A stretch of 46,226 nt of DNA from positions 71,054 through 117,279 of the forward strand of contig CALVTE010000001.1 in assembly GCA_944360075.1 (NCBI GenBank), given 5' to 3'. Every line of letters begins with the position of its first letter. The stretch's first letter is position 1. The stretch is from an uncultured Clostridia bacterium (GTDB lineage Bacteria > Bacillota > Clostridia > Christensenellales > UBA1242). The position numbers were made by a program, and so were the translations under genes. The notes beneath the pieces were generated by a model. The model saw only the letters and a list, made by a program, of their open reading frames with translations. It ran no database searches and was not told the origin of the DNA. Shown here piece by piece: positions 17,438-24,650 of the stretch.

Positions 17438-17632
17438 TTAGCCTCTTTTTCTTGCTCTTTTACGAGCTGCTTCGCGTTTTTTCTTTTTTGCAACGCTTGG
17501 CTTGTCATAGGCTTCTTTTCTTCTGATATCGCCAATGATTCCGTCTTTTTGGCATTTTCTCTTAAATCTTTTAAGAGCACTTTCAAGAGTTTCGTTTTCG
17601 CCTACTTTAACAGTTGTCAATCTTCTCACCAC
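17438..17632 (-). CDS. rpsU: 30S ribosomal protein S21
   Basis: Small-subunit protein near the mRNA exit/anti-Shine-Dalgarno region. The 64 residues are the complete protein, with [34 protein letters not shown] in the middle and a very basic tail [16 protein letters not shown]. mtaB lies upstream on the same strand, a linkage also seen in B. subtilis (yqeV-rpsU). The start [11 protein letters not shown] has an AGGTGGTG Shine-Dalgarno. Confidence 0.97.
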   Translation of the reverse strand: MVRRLTTVKVGENETLESALKRFKRKCQKDGIIGDIRRKEAYDKPSVAKKKKREAARKRARKRG

Positions 17633-17704
17633 CTTCTAATTTCAAAATTCTTTCTTATTATATTGTTTAAAAGAGCAAAAGTCAAGAAATTTTTGAAATA
17701 AAAA

Positions 17705-18967
17705 TCAATTTTTCACAATCTCAGCCCTTGCCCCCTCCAAATATGGCCGAACAACCTTTGCAAAAACCACTTCTCCCACCAAGTTTTTGTCGCTTTGGAT
17801 ATAACATTTTATATAATTTTTGCTGTATCCCACATAAAATTCCCCTTCTTTTTCTTCCACCAAAACTTGCACTGTTTGATTTTGACAGACAAAGTTTCGC
17901 CTTAGGTTTTTGTCGAGTTCTTCAAGTTTTTTCGCCCTTTCTTTTTTTATCAAAGCTGGCAAGTCTTTTGCCCTTGCCGCCATGGTGCCCGGCCTTTTTG
18001 AATATTGAAAAATATGTAAACCTGAAAAACCTATTTGCTTGATAAAGTTATAACTTTCTTCAAAAAACTCGTCCGTCTCGGTTGGAAAACCAACGATAAC
18101 ATCGGTGGTTATCCCTGGGTTTTTAAAATATTTTCTTATGATTTCAACTGACTTTTTAAACTGCGCAGGAGTATATCTTCTGTTCATGCTTTGCAGCACC
18201 TTTTCACTTCCGCTTTGCAAAGAAAGGTGGAAAAATGGACAGAAATTTTTTAGTTTGGCAAGATTTTGGACAAATTCTTCATCCACAAGAGTTTCTTCAA
18301 GCGAAGAAAGCCGAATCCGTTTGCCAAGAGGGTCAAGCTGCTGCAAAAGTTTCAAAAGACCGCTCTTGCCTTCAATCTTAAAATCAGTCACGTTGATGCC
18401 TGTGAGCACAATTTCTTTGACAAACTCTGGCAGTGATTTTGCTTCTTGCAAAATTGAGTCCAAAGCTCTCGACCTGCTTCTTCCGCGCAAAAATGGAATA
18501 ATGCAGTAAGAGCAAAAGTTATTGCAGCCATCCTGAATTTTGATGTATGCCCTCGACCTTGTTTGCTTGGCAAAGTCCATCTCTTCATACTGCAGGCCGT
18601 TGCCAACTTCCAAACTGTTTATCTTTTCCCCTTTTGCAATCAAGTCAATATAGGTGGCAACAAAATTTTTTCCGCCGCAGCCGCTGACGTAATCCACGCC
18701 TTTTTCTTCAAACTGCAACTTGTTGTTTTGGCTTGCGCAGCCGCAAACAAGAATTTTTGCATTGGGGTTTAATTTTCTTGCCCTTGCAATCATCTGTCGA
18801 GATTTTTTTTCTGCCTCGCTGGTGACGGCGCAGGTGTTGATAAGATAGACGTCTGCCTTTTCAAGCCCATCAAAAACCCTGTAGCCCATTTTCTCAAGGC
18901 TAGTGCAAATGGCGTCACTTTCATATTTATTCACTTTGCATCCGAGAGTTAAAACTGAAATATCCAT
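17705..18967 (-). CDS. mtaB: MtaB, tRNA t6A37 methylthiotransferase (radical SAM)
   Basis: Adds a methylthio group to C2 of t6A37, giving ms2t6A in ANN-decoding tRNAs. The 420-residue protein has an N-terminal MTTase domain with three cluster Cys (LTLGCKVNKYES, LINTCAVTSEAEKKSRQ, CGCASQ), the radical SAM CxxxCxxC in IQDGCNNFCSYCIIPFLRGRSRSR, and a C-terminal TRAM domain ending VVFAKVVRPYLEGARAEIV. I use ATG 18965-18967; the longer frame adds a hydrophobic leader not seen in the family. Both its Fe-S clusters depend on IscS/IscU encoded nearby, and TsaD in this window makes its substrate. Confidence 0.95.
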   Translation of the reverse strand: MDISVLTLGCKVNKYESDAICTSLEKMGYRVFDGLEKADVYLINTCAVTSEAEKKSRQMIARARKLNPNAKILVCGCASQNNKLQFEEKGVDYVSGCGGKNFVATYIDLIAKGEKINSLEVGNGLQYEEMDFAKQTRSRAYIKIQDGCNNFCSYCIIPFLRGRSRSRALDSILQEAKSLPEFVKEIVLTGINVTDFKIEGKSGLLKLLQQLDPLGKRIRLSSLEETLVDEEFVQNLAKLKNFCPFFHLSLQSGSEKVLQSMNRRYTPAQFKKSVEIIRKYFKNPGITTDVIVGFPTETDEFFEESYNFIKQIGFSGLHIFQYSKRPGTMAARAKDLPALIKKERAKKLEELDKNLRRNFVCQNQTVQVLVEEKEGEFYVGYSKNYIKCYIQSDKNLVGEVVFAKVVRPYLEGARAEIVKN

Positions 18968-19098
18968 AAAAACATTATAGCAAACTTTGCAAAAAGAAAC
19001 AAGACAAAATCGCATGAATGCAAAAATTATGCAACTTGTTAAATTTTTAAAAAACAATATATTTCAGCGATTTTTTTGAAAAAATCATCAAAAAAGGC

Positions 19099-20178
19099 TT
19101 AATTTTTGATTTTTTCCCAAGAAAAGCCTTCGCGGCCGAAATGACCATAGCAAGATGTTGATTTGTAAATTGGTCTCAAAAGGTCAAGCTCGTCAATCAT
19201 ATTCTGCACTGAAAAATCAAAATTTTTGTCAACATAGCGATAGATTTCTTGCATTGGAAGATGATTTGAACCAAAACATTCAATCATAAGACTGACAGGT
19301 TTTTCTTTGCCTATTGCATAGCTGGTTTGAATTTCGCATCTGTCAGCAAGATGATGTGCAACAATATTTTTGGCAACAAAGCGAGCGTAGTATGCCCCCG
19401 ACCTGTCAACCTTGGTGGCATTTTTTGAGCTAAAACACCCACCGCCCACTCGAGCCGCACCGCCATAGCTATCCACCACAATTTTTCTGCCCACGCAGCC
19501 GCTGTCAGCAAAACTTCCCCACACGGTAAACTTCCCTGCTGGGTTGATAAGAAATTTTGTGTTGCAAACAAGTGCTTGATAGTCTGCCAGCACCTTGTCA
19601 ATCACCTGACATTTTATCAGCTGGCGAAGTTTGCAAAGTGGCAGTTTTTTGCTGTGCGAAACACTTATCACCACTTCCGTTATCCTGCGCGGCATGTCAT
19701 TTTCATAGCCAACCGACACCTGACTTTTTGCATCGGCATAAAAATTTTGATTTTCTTGCCTAAATTTTTCATACTCTTGCATAAGTTTGTGCGCAACCAC
19801 AATTGGCAGCGGCATAAACTCTTTTGTCTCGTTGGTGGCATAGCCAAAAACAATTCCTTGATCGTTTGCCTTTAACTTCTTGCCAACCACAGCATTATTT
19901 ATTTCGCTACTTTGCTGACTTAACTCGCAAATAATTTTAAAATCATTTTTGTAGCCTATTTGCCGCAAAATATCTCTCGCAATTTTTTGGTAGTCAATTT
20001 TTGCGTTGGTTGTCGCCTCTCCATAAACAAAAAGTTTGTCGTTTTTTATTGCACACTCAACAGCCATTTGACTATATTTATCTTGGCTTAAAGCCTCATC
20101 TAAAAAGGCATCTGCAATCAAATCGCAAGTTTTGTCAGGATGCCCAACATTCACACTTTCACTTGTAAAAATTCTCAT
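19099..20178 (-). CDS. metK: Divergent S-adenosylmethionine synthetase
   Basis: Makes SAM from methionine and ATP. The 359-residue protein is shorter than the usual ~385-400. It keeps FTSESVNVGHPDKTCDLIADA (catalytic His in GHPDK), DQGIVFGYATNETKEFMPLPI, GRKIVVDSYGG, TKVDRSGAYYARFVAKNIV, ADRCEIQTSYAIG and a C-terminal CYGHFGRE. Two usually invariant segments are altered: the GAGDQG loop reads LKANDQG, and the GGPxGDAG stretch reads VWGSFADSGCVG; the P-loop-like GGGAFSGKD reads GGGCFSSKN. Start ATG 20176-20178 has AAGGAG upstream. It lies 172 AT-rich bases after the S-box-controlled 82-aa ORF. Probably still a SAM synthetase, but of a divergent branch. Confidence 0.88.
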   Translation of the reverse strand: MRIFTSESVNVGHPDKTCDLIADAFLDEALSQDKYSQMAVECAIKNDKLFVYGEATTNAKIDYQKIARDILRQIGYKNDFKIICELSQQSSEINNAVVGKKLKANDQGIVFGYATNETKEFMPLPIVVAHKLMQEYEKFRQENQNFYADAKSQVSVGYENDMPRRITEVVISVSHSKKLPLCKLRQLIKCQVIDKVLADYQALVCNTKFLINPAGKFTVWGSFADSGCVGRKIVVDSYGGAARVGGGCFSSKNATKVDRSGAYYARFVAKNIVAHHLADRCEIQTSYAIGKEKPVSLMIECFGSNHLPMQEIYRYVDKNFDFSVQNMIDELDLLRPIYKSTSCYGHFGREGFSWEKIKN

Positions 20179-20350
20179 ATTTTTCTCCTTTATTAAAAAC
20201 ATTTTTACTTCAATAAAATTTACATAAAACCGCAAAATTTTTAATTTTTGCAAAGAAAATGGAAAAAATTTGCAAATTTTTATTATTTTTTCAAAATTTA
20301 TATATTTTTTCGCTCAATTTTTCCAAAAGATAAAATGGTTTTAAAGTTTT

Positions 20351-20599
20351 TTAAAAATCAATTTTCAAAACATCTTCCGATCGGTAAATCCAGCACATAG
20401 GCGACACATAGCCCAAACTAAAATCTCTGCCAATGCCCATCAAGCCGCCGCAACAATCCTTTCGCCAATCAATCTCTTGTCCATCCACCCAGTGGCAGCC
20501 GCAAGCTTTTGCATAAGCCAAAAATTTTTGTTTTTTGTTCTGGCTCACCCTAAACCAGACGCACTTTTTGCTTTGTAAAATTTTTTCTAACTTTTTCAT
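20351..20599 (-). CDS. 82-aa Cys/Trp-rich protein directly under an S-box riboswitch, function unknown
   Basis: I do not recognise this small soluble protein with confidence. Key residues are KKCVWFRV near the start, AKACGCHWVDGQEIDWRKDCCGG in the middle (quoted loosely, residues ~29-50), then a FSLGYVSPMCWIYR segment. Six Cys, including a CGC and a CC pair, together with several Trp and His could form a metal site or disulfide; that is inference. GGAGAG precedes ATG 20597-20599. It is the first gene behind the SAM riboswitch and metK follows, so its expression should respond to SAM level. No signal peptide or membrane segment. Confidence 0.7.
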   Translation of the reverse strand: MKKLEKILQSKKCVWFRVSQNKKQKFLAYAKACGCHWVDGQEIDWRKDCCGGLMGIGRDFSLGYVSPMCWIYRSEDVLKIDF

Positions 20600-20635
20600 A
20601 TTTCTCTCCTTTTTTCCCATAAAGAGAGCAAAGAA

Positions 20636-20757
20636 AAACCCATCGATATCGATGGGCAAATTCAAAATCAATCCCATCGACTCTGCCTTTAGCACCTTAA
20701 CTTACGTCAGGTTGCTGTGTGGTCATCGGGGCAGTCCCTCACACACTCTTTATGGTC
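20636..20757 (-). promoter_or_regulatory. SAM-I (S-box) riboswitch with terminator
   Basis: The minus strand shows the S-box core in order: AAGAG, a P2 stem TGTGTG/CACACA enclosing GAGGGACTGCCCCGATGA, then GCAACC, a P3 hairpin, AAGGTGCTAAAGGCAGAG and the P1 3' strand TCGATGGG. A perfect palindromic hairpin CCCATCGATATCGATGGG (20639-20656) followed by T5 is the terminator. TCGATGGG of P1 can pair with its 5' half, the standard termination-type switch. High SAM should stop transcription before the 82-aa ORF and metK. Confidence 0.9.
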
Positions 20758-20763
20758 AAAAAT

Positions 20764-20792
20764 ATTGTATAACATAAAAACAAAAAAATCAA
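20764..20792 (-). promoter_or_regulatory. Promoter of the S-box transcript
   Basis: Minus-strand TTGATT (20787-20792) and TACAAT (20764-20769) are 17 bases apart; the predicted start near 20757 is the beginning of the riboswitch P1. Confidence 0.6.
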
Positions 20793-20891
20793 CTGTTTTT
20801 CCAAATTATTCAATTTTTTGCAAAAATTTTGTCGAAAAGTTGAAATTCTTTCAAAAACCACCTTTTTTCACACCTCAACATAAAGTTTTGC

Positions 20892-21500
20892 CTAAAGACT
20901 TTTGCACAAAATCAGACGCTCGCTTCTTTTTCGATAAAGTTTTGCCTTCTTTTCGACAGCAAAACCTGACTGCAAAAAATTTGTAAGACTGTGGCTATTG
21001 TCAGGGGCGACAGAACATAGCTCAAACAAATTGCCAATTTTTTTATCATATTTTTCAAACTCTAACAAAAATCTCTTCTGCAGGCCATAACCGCGAAATT
21101 CTTTTTTCACAATAACAGTTTTCACAACGCTCGACTTGCTTGCTAGCTGGCTTTTTCCAGCCGACAACAGCACTTCGTTGTTTTCTGGATGAACTTGCAA
21201 AATCGCAAAAGCCACAAGTGCCCTCTCCGAAAATGCACCAAGCACATAATGATGATGCCTAAAGACCTCCAAAAAGTCTGCAAAACTGTTTCTACGCAGC
21301 AGCTTTTCGCTGTATCCTTCTTCAAAAACACTTTCTTGAATTTGCATAATTTGCGGTAGATATTTTTCGTCAATTTCTTTTATAAAAAATCTCATATCTT
21401 TGTTATTTTCTTTTAAAAACTTATTAAAATTTTCTTTGTCGTAATTCTCATAATTATGTAATTTTTCAAAATTCTTTTTAGTTATTTTGTCCCATGCCAT
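20892..21500 (-). CDS. GNAT family N-acetyltransferase
   Basis: Acetyl-CoA-dependent N-acyltransferase fold. The 202-residue protein has a ~40-residue charged N-terminal extension (KKNFEKLHNYENYDKENFNKF), then the GNAT core: MRFFIKEIDEKYLPQIMQIQ, VLGAFSERALVAFAIL (beta-4), and SVVKTVIVKKEFRGYGLQKRFLLEFEKY, where VKKEFRGYGLQ is the acetyl-CoA pyrophosphate loop (Q/RxxGxG/A). Substrate cannot be predicted. Start ATG 21498-21500 has GGAGAG upstream. It lies at the border between core-like sequence and the AT-richer island, upstream of the S-box promoter. Confidence 0.85.
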   Translation of the reverse strand: MAWDKITKKNFEKLHNYENYDKENFNKFLKENNKDMRFFIKEIDEKYLPQIMQIQESVFEEGYSEKLLRRNSFADFLEVFRHHHYVLGAFSERALVAFAILQVHPENNEVLLSAGKSQLASKSSVVKTVIVKKEFRGYGLQKRFLLEFEKYDKKIGNLFELCSVAPDNSHSLTNFLQSGFAVEKKAKLYRKRSERLILCKSL

Positions 21501-21607
21501 AATTTCTCTCCTTTTATTTAATACCACATTTTTTATTAAAACCTAAATCTTAAATTATTTTTATAAAAATATTACATAAAGTTTTGTACCTAAAGTTTTT
21601 ATAGTAA

Positions 21608-21943
21608 TCAATTTCTAATAATCTCAGACTTAAACCATTGTTCTTGAAATTCTATCAATGCTCTTATTTGCTGATCTGCATAATTTTTGTTTTCAGGCAC
21701 TACAACTAACTTATCATCGTTGTCATTAATTCTATGAATGATTGCTATGACTTTACCTTTAAAATTTTCTACTGGTTCAAAAACTCCCAAAACATAAGCA
21801 TCCAACTCTTCCCCATCACCAGAATTTGTATTTGGAATATAACCATAATTGACTGGATAAATAAAACCATGTTTCGGATGTTTACTTCCCATAACTCTAT
21901 CTATTTTTACTTCTACAATTTTACCAAGATATTCTCTGCTCAT
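21608..21943 (-). CDS. Short family I inorganic pyrophosphatase-like protein
   Basis: A 111-residue protein, much shorter than bacterial PPases (~160-175). It keeps the core KHGFIYPVNYGYIPN, a metal-site-like SGDGEELDAYVLG (classic DGDPLD; first and last Asp kept, middle Asp changed to Glu) and NDDKLVVVPENK (classic EDKIxAVP). It could hydrolyse pyrophosphate or another phosphoanhydride, or be a degenerate homologue. Start ATG 21941-21943 has GGAGGTAA. The sequence is AT-rich like its island neighbours and it follows the P-loop kinase gene on the same strand by 17 bases. Confidence 0.78.
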   Translation of the reverse strand: MSREYLGKIVEVKIDRVMGSKHPKHGFIYPVNYGYIPNTNSGDGEELDAYVLGVFEPVENFKGKVIAIIHRINDNDDKLVVVPENKNYADQQIRALIEFQEQWFKSEIIRN

Positions 21944-21960
21944 ATTTACCTCCACAACTC

Positions 21961-22461
21961 TTATTTTAATTTTAAGTCTTTAATTAATTTCATATCATTT
22001 TCATATATAATATAATTTTCATTTTTCTCAAAATCTTCGAATTTTGAACTTAGAAATTTAAATGTTTCTTTGTCCATGAAATATTCATCCTTGCCTAAAT
22101 GTTTATTTCTACTTTCAATCCGCTTAAATATTTCATCATCTTCTAATTTCAAATATACGAATTTAATATCATATCCTTCAAATATTTTTGAAACGCTATT
22201 TCTCTCATTTCTTGTCCAAAAACCAAAATCTAACACAACATCAATATTTTTATCTAATAATTTTTTTGATAAGTCAAAAATAACCTCTTTACATTTTTTA
22301 AGACTTTCCTCAAATTCATTTCTATCTTTTATTTTCCCAAATAAACTTAACATAAAATAATCGGCTGAAAAATGTATAAAATTAAACTTCTCATCTAAAA
22401 ATTTTGCCAAAGTTGTTTTTCCACAACCAGGCTTACCACATAATAAAACTAATTTTCCCAT
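21961..22461 (-). CDS. P-loop kinase (AAA_33/zeta-toxin-like small kinase)
   Basis: A 166-residue NTP-binding protein. Walker A is GKPGCGKTT at residues ~8-16, an FSADYF segment at ~33-38 provides the acceptor-binding Asp, VVLDFGFW is the Walker B-like strand at ~75-82 followed by a conserved RNE, and a lid is rich in Arg/Lys (FKRIESRNKH). This is the pattern of small antibiotic, nucleotide or RNA kinases grouped as AAA_33, including chloramphenicol phosphotransferase-like proteins. Substrate unknown. ATG 22459-22461 has AGGAGGATT upstream. A resistance or modification role is only one possibility. Confidence 0.78.
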   Translation of the reverse strand: MGKLVLLCGKPGCGKTTLAKFLDEKFNFIHFSADYFMLSLFGKIKDRNEFEESLKKCKEVIFDLSKKLLDKNIDVVLDFGFWTRNERNSVSKIFEGYDIKFVYLKLEDDEIFKRIESRNKHLGKDEYFMDKETFKFLSSKFEDFEKNENYIIYENDMKLIKDLKLK

Positions 22462-22575
22462 ATACAATCCTCCTAACTTAATTTATATTTTACTTTATTC
22501 ATTTTTTTAATAATCATATTGCAAAAATATAATTTTGAAAAATTATATATAAAATATTTACTAACAATTGTATTT

Positions 22576-22932
22576 TTATGAAATATCAACCATTGCAGCT
22601 ATATCTTTCAAACCTTTTGACCAAGGCGAATCTATATAAATAGCAGTTGGAATGTCATCTTTATTATAATTTATAAAAAATATATTTAACCCATATTCAT
22701 CATCTGGATATATATTTCCCTTGATTGTGTAACAGCCTGAATTTTCAGGCTTAAACATATGATCTGTAAATTCATAAATATCATCAAAATCAATTCCATA
22801 CTGTTTCAAATTTTTCAAATTTTCTGCTTTTTCCAATTCTTTTAAAGAATTATAAATACAAAAACTGTATTCACTATTTTTCATATAGTTTTCAATATCT
22901 CGCCTTGTGTAGTATTCTTTTTGCTCAATCAT
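22576..22932 (-). CDS. Unrecognised 118-aa acidic protein
   Basis: I do not recognise it. An acidic, aromatic-rich soluble protein with FDDIYEFTDHMFKPEN, CYTIKGNIYPDDEYGLNIFFI and AIYIDSPWSKGLKDIAAM. No signal peptide, membrane helix or catalytic motif is evident; the alternating strands suggest an alpha/beta fold. No clear Shine-Dalgarno precedes the start at 22932. Codon use is AT-rich like the rest of the island. The flanks 22468-22575 and 22933-23016 show nothing else. Confidence 0.5.
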   Translation of the reverse strand: MIEQKEYYTRRDIENYMKNSEYSFCIYNSLKELEKAENLKNLKQYGIDFDDIYEFTDHMFKPENSGCYTIKGNIYPDDEYGLNIFFINYNKDDIPTAIYIDSPWSKGLKDIAAMVDIS

Positions 22933-23016
22933 TACAAACTTCTAATAAATCAATTTATTTTTCAAAAACTTACACAAATAAAAGTTAAAAAATATTTTAT
23001 ACAAACATTAAACTCT

Positions 23017-23220
23017 CTATTTTTCATCTAATCCAAGCAACCTATCTGCTGAAATATCAAGAGCAATACAAATTGCTTTGATACTATCATACCCTGGTTT
23101 GCTTTTACCTTTAAGCCATTCACTTACTTGACTTTGTTTTACACCAATCTTATCTGCTAATTGTGATTGATTTAAATTAAAGTCTACCATTATATCTTTG
23201 AGAATATCTATAAAATCCAT
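23017..23220 (-). CDS. XRE-family HTH repressor
   Basis: A 67-residue Cro/CI-type DNA-binding protein. The helix-turn-helix is at about residues 16-40 (LNQSQLADKIGVKQSQVSEWLKG), followed by a fourth helix (YDSIKAICIALDIS) and RLLGLDE. There is essentially no effector domain, so it is a minimal dimeric repressor. It is divergent from the SLOG gene across an 86-base gap holding repeated TATAGAA-TT-TTCTATA dyads, its probable operators, including one at its own promoter. GAGAGG precedes the ATG. Autorepression and control of the SLOG gene are inferred. Confidence 0.9.
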   Translation of the reverse strand: MDFIDILKDIMVDFNLNQSQLADKIGVKQSQVSEWLKGKSKPGYDSIKAICIALDISADRLLGLDEK

Positions 23221-23248
23221 AATATACCTCTCTATATAATATAAATTA

Positions 23249-23264
23249 TATAGAATTTTCTATA
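23249..23264. promoter_or_regulatory. Operator dyad 1 (XRE/SLOG intergenic)
   Basis: TATAGAATTTTCTATA, a perfect 7-bp inverted repeat with a 2-base centre, overlapping the -10 region (TATAAT, minus strand, plus 23245-23250) of the XRE gene. Confidence 0.75.
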
Positions 23265-23272
23265 TAAATACT

Positions 23273-23300
23273 TGAATTATAGAATTTTCTATACTATAAT
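23273..23300 (+). promoter_or_regulatory. Promoter of the SLOG gene, overlapping operator dyad 2
   Basis: TTGAAT (23273-23278) and TATAAT (23295-23300) with a 16-base spacer. The spacer contains a second exact TATAGAATTTTCTATA (23278-23293). The -10 ends only 6 bases before the SLOG ATG, predicting a leaderless mRNA. Confidence 0.75.
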
Positions 23301-23306
23301 GTTTTT

Positions 23307-23813
23307 ATGAAAGATAGAAAATTCTATACATGTTGTTTCACAGGTCATAGACCTAAAAATTTACCTTGGGGATACAAAGAAAAAGGTCTTAGATTTTTTG
23401 TTTTTAAAAATAAACTTAAAAAGATTATTAAACAATCTATCAAAGCTGGATATTTCTATTTTATAAGCGGTATGGCACTAGGAATTGATATAATTTGCGC
23501 TGAAATGATTTTAAAATTAAAGAAAAAACACCCTAACATTAAGTTAGAGTGTGCAATTCCTTGCAAAAACCAAACTGAAAAATGGAAAAAGGAAAGTATT
23601 GATAGATATAACAAAATATTATCTCTAGCAGACAAAATAACTTATACAAGCAATTCAAATTATTATAATGGATGTATGCAAAAAAGAAACCAATATATGA
23701 TTGACAACTCAAATTTACTTATAGCTGTGTTCAATGGCTCTAATGGTGGAACAAAACAAACTATCGAATATGCATATAAAAACAAGATAAAAGTCTTTTT
23801 ACTGAAAATATAA
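23307..23813 (+). CDS. SLOG-superfamily (DUF1273/YpsA-like) protein
   Basis: A 168-residue Rossmann-like protein. The start CCFTGHRPKNLPWG and the later FYFISGMALGIDIICAEMIL, LECAIPCKNQTEKW and MIDNSNLLIAVFNGSNGGTKQTIEYA are the hallmarks of the DUF1273/YspA branch of the SLOG superfamily. SLOG domains are predicted to bind nucleotides or nucleotide-derived signals and recur in conflict systems, but many stand-alone members have no known role. There is no Shine-Dalgarno; the first codons carry a third dyad (23313-23328). It is the first plus-strand gene of the island and is divergent from the XRE repressor. Confidence 0.88.
   Translation: MKDRKFYTCCFTGHRPKNLPWGYKEKGLRFFVFKNKLKKIIKQSIKAGYFYFISGMALGIDIICAEMILKLKKKHPNIKLECAIPCKNQTEKWKKESIDRYNKILSLADKITYTSNSNYYNGCMQKRNQYMIDNSNLLIAVFNGSNGGTKQTIEYAYKNKIKVFLLKI
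23313..23328. promoter_or_regulatory. Operator dyad 3 inside SLOG codons 3-8
   Basis: GATAGAAAATTCTATA matches the other two dyads, read on the opposite strand, at 15 of 16 bases. It lies just downstream of the predicted transcription start. Confidence 0.55.
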
Positions 23814-23838
23814 TTTTTTAATATGAAAAATATAGATT

Positions 23839-24030
23839 CTATCTTTTATTTCCTTTTCCTGTAAAACTTTCATAACATTCACAATGACTAGAACCAATAC
23901 AATTTTGAACCCTAAAATTACAATATCCGTTTTGATAATGAATACATTTTGATTTATGTCTTCGTGAATCTTTACATTTATCTCCAAAACCTACATGCCA
24001 AGGTGTTCCACTTATATTTTTTAAACTCAT
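23839..24030 (-). CDS. 63-aa Cys-rich putative zinc-binding protein
   Basis: A small basic protein with six Cys and several His: CKDSRRHKSKC, then CIHYQNGYC, then CIGSSHCECYESF. I recall similar C-x2-Y..C..GS-HC-x-Y small proteins in Clostridia, of unknown function; this is recollection, not a search result. The Cys/His spacing suggests one or two structural zinc sites. AAGGAGAAAA precedes the ATG at 24030. It is divergently transcribed from the 142-aa gene out of a near-symmetric promoter region. An alternative frame overlapping it lacks a ribosome-binding site. Confidence 0.7.
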   Translation of the reverse strand: MSLKNISGTPWHVGFGDKCKDSRRHKSKCIHYQNGYCNFRVQNCIGSSHCECYESFTGKGNKR

Positions 24031-24061
24031 AATATTTTTCTCCTTTTTCCTTCCTACTGAT

Positions 24062-24111
24062 AGTATAACATATGCCTTGTGTCATTTTTTACACAAGCAG
24101 TATGTTATAAT
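24062..24111. promoter_or_regulatory. Mirror-symmetric divergent promoters with central dyad
   Basis: CTTGTGT (24076-24082), 8 bases, ACACAAG (24091-24097) form the centre. Outward, both arms continue as TATAACATA (24064-24072) and TATGTTATA (24101-24109), so the two 19-base arms agree at 16 positions. Each arm holds an extended -10: TGTTATAAT on plus (24103-24111) toward the 142-aa gene, and TGTTATACT on minus toward the Cys-rich gene. Confidence 0.7.
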
Positions 24112-24156
24112 TAGAGTGAAAGGTATAAAAGACCTAAAAGGCAAAAGGAGAAAGTT

Positions 24157-24585
24157 ATGCAATCAATTAAAGAAAAATTTTTAAACCTAAATAAAGAAGT
24201 GTGCCATTACGAAATAGTATCTCGTAAAGGATATGGGTACGAAGCAGATGATCCTATAAGACTAAAAAGTGTCTTTGGAGAATACTCTTTAATTAATGTT
24301 TTAGCTCCAGAAAATAAAAGTGAAACATCATTTTGCTTGAAAGAGATAAATAGATTAGAAACAACTTTTTCTAAAAAACTTAATAGTACTATCGACCACT
24401 TCGAATTACTATTCTTAGAACTTGAGAATGAAATTCGTGTTTACAAAATTTATGATTTATATTTCTGTGCCTATAAAGAAAACAACCAAACATATTCAAA
24501 AGTAGAACAAATATTATGTTCTATGGGAGAATTTTTAAATGATGTAAAATTGCCAGAAGGCTTTAGATTTAAAGCAAGACCTTAA
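24157..24585 (+). CDS. Unrecognised 142-aa protein, first gene of a plus-strand island operon
   Basis: I do not recognise it. A soluble alpha/beta protein: NKEVCHYEIVSRKGYGYEADD, SLINVLAPENKSE, FELLFLELENEIRVYKIYDLYFCAYKEN and a short Cys-containing end, with four Cys overall. AAAGGAGAAAG precedes the ATG. It has an extended -10 promoter shared in mirror image with the Cys-rich gene. The wHTH gene starts 65 bases downstream and the membrane protein follows that immediately, so the three probably form one operon. No transport signal is seen. Confidence 0.6.
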   Translation: MQSIKEKFLNLNKEVCHYEIVSRKGYGYEADDPIRLKSVFGEYSLINVLAPENKSETSFCLKEINRLETTFSKKLNSTIDHFELLFLELENEIRVYKIYDLYFCAYKENNQTYSKVEQILCSMGEFLNDVKLPEGFRFKARP

Positions 24586-24650
24586 ATTTCGAACTTATTT
24601 TTATTTTGAAAATTTATAAAAGGATGTTACAATGCTTAAAAAGGTATTTT

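Noticed and set aside
20179-20350. Possible second riboswitch directly upstream of metK
   Set aside because: The 172 bases are AT-rich with no S-box, SMK or SAM-II core; metK probably reads through from the S-box transcript or uses an unmarked promoter.
23799-23987. 62-aa minus-strand ORF overlapping the Cys-rich gene
   Set aside because: No ribosome-binding site and no Cys/His pattern. The 63-aa frame starting at 24030 has AAGGAG and a recognisable Cys layout.
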